Source: Mycteria americana
Lineage: Eukaryota; Chordata; Aves; Ciconiiformes; Ciconiidae
Direction: 5' to 3'
Assembly: GCF_035582795.1 (NCBI RefSeq)
Contig: NC_134368.1
Coordinates: forward strand, 248,001 to 312,000
Length of the DNA: 64,000 nt
Shown: positions 61,487 to 64,000 of the stretch, piece by piece
Layout of the letters: each line of letters starts with the position of its first letter
Position numbering within the stretch: position 1 is the stretch's first letter
The notes under the pieces: model-generated
The model's database searches: none
Seen by the model: the letters and a program-made list of their open reading frames with translations, nothing else
Told to the model about the DNA's origin: nothing
Program-made: the position numbers and the translations under genes

Positions 61487-61514
61487 ATTGGCGGCCGCGC
61501 CCCGTGATTGACAG
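61487..61514 (-). promoter_or_regulatory. CCAAT box and PBX-PREP-type site upstream of TLX2
   Basis: CTGATTGGCGG (ATTGG at 61487-61491) and TGATTGACAG (61505-61514) are 13 bases apart, about 0.45 kb upstream of the TLX2 ATG. TGATTGACAG is the composite PBX-PREP/MEIS decamer as known from HOX enhancers. TLX proteins cooperate with PBX, so autoregulation is conceivable. Function is inferred. Confidence 0.5.
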
Positions 61515-61566
61515 CCCCGCGCCCCCGGGGGCGGGGCTCGCGCATCCCGGGGCCACGCCCCGCCGC

Positions 61567-61588
61567 CACCGCCCCCCCCCCCCCCCCC
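61567..61588. repeat. Poly-C tract upstream of TLX2
   Basis: An almost pure run of about 20 C follows the short sequence GCCACCG. It is prone to sequencing error and to quadruplex/i-motif formation. Confidence 0.85.
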
Positions 61589-62164
61589 TCTTGCCGCGGT
61601 CCCGGGCCCCCGCCCCGCCCGGCTCGCCGCCCGCCGGGGCTCCCGCACCGGCTCCGCCGCGGCCCCGGGGCGGCCGTCCCGGCCCGTCGGGCCCCGAGCG
61701 CACGGCGCCCCGCCCGGCCCCGGGACGCGCCCCCGGCCCCGCCGCGCTCCGGCCCGGTCCCCCGGCTCGCAGCAGCGAAGGGGCGGCGCGGGGCACACCG
61801 GAGCCGCCGCGAGACCGGACCGGCTCCTCTCCGCGCCCCGGCGCAGCCCCGGCTCCGCCCGCGGCCCCCTCGGAGGCTCCGGCGGCGTCGGGGCGCCCAG
61901 CGTGAGGGGCCGGGGCCGCCGCTCGCCCGCCCCCGGCGGAGCCGGGGCCCCCTCGTCCTCCCGGGCGCGCACCGGCTGCGCGTCGCGGGGCGCGCGGAGC
62001 GGCCCCCGGCCCCGGCGCCGTTATTCCGCATCCCGGGGCACACGGGCCGGCACCACGCCCGCCGCTCCCGGGGCGCGCAGGATTCGTTCCCCGGAGCCGC
62101 CGCTGTCCGGGCGCGCGACCCGGTCCCACCGAGCCCGCCCACCGCGGAGCGAACGGAGCTCTCG

Positions 62165-62712
62165 GTCTCCGGAGCCGCCGGCCCCGGGACACGGTGCCGG
62201 GGTTCGCCCCGACCCGCCGCTCCCGGACGGACCGCGCTTCCTCCGAGCCGCCGGTCCCGGGACACGGACCCATCCGCCGTTCCCGGTGGTACGGAGCCCG
62301 CTTCCCCCGCGCCGCCGGTCCCGCGACACGGACCAATCCGCCCTTCCCGGTAGCGCGGACCCGCCGTCCCCGGGACACGGGTTGCGGTTCCCCCGACCCG
62401 CCGGTTCCGGGGCACGGACCCATCCGCCTTCCCGATGGTACGAACCGCGCTTCCCCCCGAGCCGCCGTTGCCGGTAGCACGGACCCCGGTTCCCAGGAAC
62501 CCGCCGTTCCCGGGACACCGACCCCAGTTGCGCCGACCCGCCGTTCCCGAGTCACGGATCCCGTTTCCCCGGGACCCGCCGTTCCCGGTAGCACGGACCC
62601 CATTTTCCACGGACCCGCCATTCCCTGATCACGGATCCCGTTTCCACCGAGCCCACCCTTCCCGGGTGACGGATCCCGGTCCCCCGACCCGCCGTTCCCG
62701 GGCACGGAGCCC
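62165..62712. repeat. About 48-bp minisatellite upstream of TLX2, about 11 copies
   Basis: Degenerate units contain CCGCCGTTCCCGGTAGCACG and GACCC/GATCCCGTTTCC. The array is CpG-rich and lies 1.1-1.7 kb upstream of the TLX2 ATG. Confidence 0.9.
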
Positions 62713-63169
62713 AGACCGGCCCCGTCGGGACGCTCGTACCTGGCTCGCAGGAGCGGCCCCGGCCGCGGCCCCACCGGGTGCCCGGGCGCGGGGTGCGACG
62801 GTGCCGCTCGGGGCGGGCTCGGCCCGGGCCCGCGGACCGGCCCCGCTCCGCCGGCGGGCGGCAACGGCCAGCGGAGAGCAGCACGGGCCGGGCCGGGCCT
62901 CCCGGCGACTATCGCGACAGCCGCGCCGCGAGCGCTGGGTCCGGCCCGTGGGGCGCGGCCGTGGGGCGCGGGTCGGTCCTGGCGGCTGCCAGGCTGGGGG
63001 TCCCGGCTCCCGGGCGGGCAGCGGCTCGGGGCGGCGGGTCACGGCTGCGGGGCAGGGGCCGGCGGGGGGGCGGCCGCCCGGCCACCCTGGCGCCACCGGT
63101 CTGGGGTAAATGACATTACCGGGGCCTGCGCCTGTAAATCACGGCTGCACCGGGAGCCGCAGCTGCCGC

Positions 63170-63722
63170 ACCCCGGGGGCACTGCATGTCCCGGGGGCAC
63201 CGCACGCACTGCAGGCACTGCACACACTGTGGGCGCTGCATGTCCTGGGGGCACTGCACGTCCTGGGGCCACTGCATGCACTGCAGGCACTGCACATCCT
63301 GGGGGCACTGCAAACACTGCGGGCACTGCATGTCATAGGGGCACTGCATGTCCTGGGGGCACTACGCACACTACAGGCACTGCATGTCCTGGGGGCACTG
63401 CATGCACTGCAGGCACTGCACGTCCTGGGGGTACCGCATGTCCCGGGGGCACCGCACACACTGCAGGCACTGCATGTCCCAGGGCACCGCACGCGCTGCA
63501 GGCACTGCACGTCCTGGGGGCACTGCACGCTCTGCGGGCACTGCACATCCTGGAGGCACTGCATGTCCCAGGGGCACCGCACGTCCCGGGGACACTGCAC
63601 ACACTGCAGGCCCTGGGGGCACCGCACACACCGCAGGCACTGCACGTCCTGGGGGCACTGCACGTCCTGGGGCTGCCAGGCAGACCCAGGGGCACCACAC
63701 GCACTGGAGGCACCGGGTGGTC
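63170..63722. repeat. 15-18-bp minisatellite, about 30 copies
   Basis: Tandem GGGGGCACTGCATGTCCT and GGCACTGCACACACTGCA variants form a 550-base array with few stop codons. Cys- and Gln-rich open frames on both strands are by-products of the repeat. Confidence 0.95.
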
Positions 63723-63884
63723 CTGGGCTCAGCCGGACCTGCTGCAGTGGGGGGTGACCATCCCTGCACCCACAGCTCCTCTGGGGCGTGGGGCCATGGG
63801 CCCCCGGGGCTGTACGGGGCGCATGCTCAGCTGGCGGCGTGGGGTGGCGATGCACAAACACACCCCCCAGCAGGGCATAGCTGC

Positions 63885-63998
63885 CTGCACGCGCATGTGT
63901 GTGCACAGCCTACAGCACAGCTGCACACGCACACAGACACACTGTGCAGCGCGGATGCACACGTACACGCACGCTCGCACACGCGCACATCACCAAGG
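63885..63998. repeat. CA-rich degenerate microsatellite at the window end
   Basis: Interspersed CACACG/GCACAC units form an imperfect CA repeat. The sequence stops at the window edge. Confidence 0.7.
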
Positions 63999-64000
63999 CA

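Noticed and set aside
63110-63906. Cys/Gln- and His/Leu-rich repeat proteins on both strands
   Set aside because: They are translations of the GGCACTGCA minisatellite; both strands and several frames are open for the same reason.

Overview
This window looks like a gene-dense, very GC-rich piece of a bird genome, probably a microchromosome. The evidence is vertebrate multi-exon genes with GT-AG introns, a typical avian CR1 LINE tail at about 15.04-15.37 kb, CpG-rich promoters and many GC-rich minisatellites. I see no operons, CRISPR arrays, rRNA, tRNA or prokaryotic features.

Layout. (1) From 37.8 kb leftward past base 1, on the minus strand, lies the 5' half of a DOCK-A family gene closest to DOCK2. 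There are 26 phase-consistent coding exons, about 898 residues: SH3, ELMO-binding helices, DHR-1 and the start of the armadillo-like region. The catalytic DHR-2 part lies outside the window. (2) About 39.5-41 kb is a CpG-rich segment between the DOCK gene and DQX1, which point away from each other. (3) 41.05-47.97 kb, plus strand, is an intact 11-exon DQX1 (743 residues). (4) 50.27-52.89 kb, plus strand, is a small TATA-driven gene for a secreted cytokine subunit of IL-12 p40 type (Ig domain, two fibronectin-type domains, WSxWS motif; 297 residues), an IL12B paralog. (5) 54.48-55.50 kb, minus strand, is a 3-exon gene for a strongly shortened type IV (neurofilament/internexin-like) intermediate filament protein of 127 residues. 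(6) 56.99-61.05 kb, minus strand, is TLX2, an intact 3-exon homeobox gene (283 residues). (7) 61.05-64.0 kb is the TLX2 upstream region, with a PBX-PREP-type site, a long poly-C tract and two large minisatellites.

The main result is the combination of genes. DQX1 and TLX2 are neighbours in human 2p13. The other three families present here (DOCK-A, IL12B, type IV intermediate filament) have relatives, in human, in the paralogous regions around DOCK2/TLX3/IL12B (5q), DOCK5/NEFL/NEFM (8p) and DOCK1/DHX32/TLX1/INA (10q). The window therefore looks like the fourth copy of a region duplicated in early vertebrates. It keeps three genes (DOCK2-like, IL12B-like, short neurofilament-like) that I do not know from the human 2p13 copy.

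The genes do not form one pathway. DOCK2-like (Rac activation, probably in leukocytes) and the p40-like cytokine are probably immune genes; TLX2 is a neural-crest and enteric-neuron transcription factor; DQX1 is an RNA-helicase relative. Exon borders were placed by hand from splice consensus, reading phase and family similarity, with no alignment or transcript data. Family comparisons are from memory.
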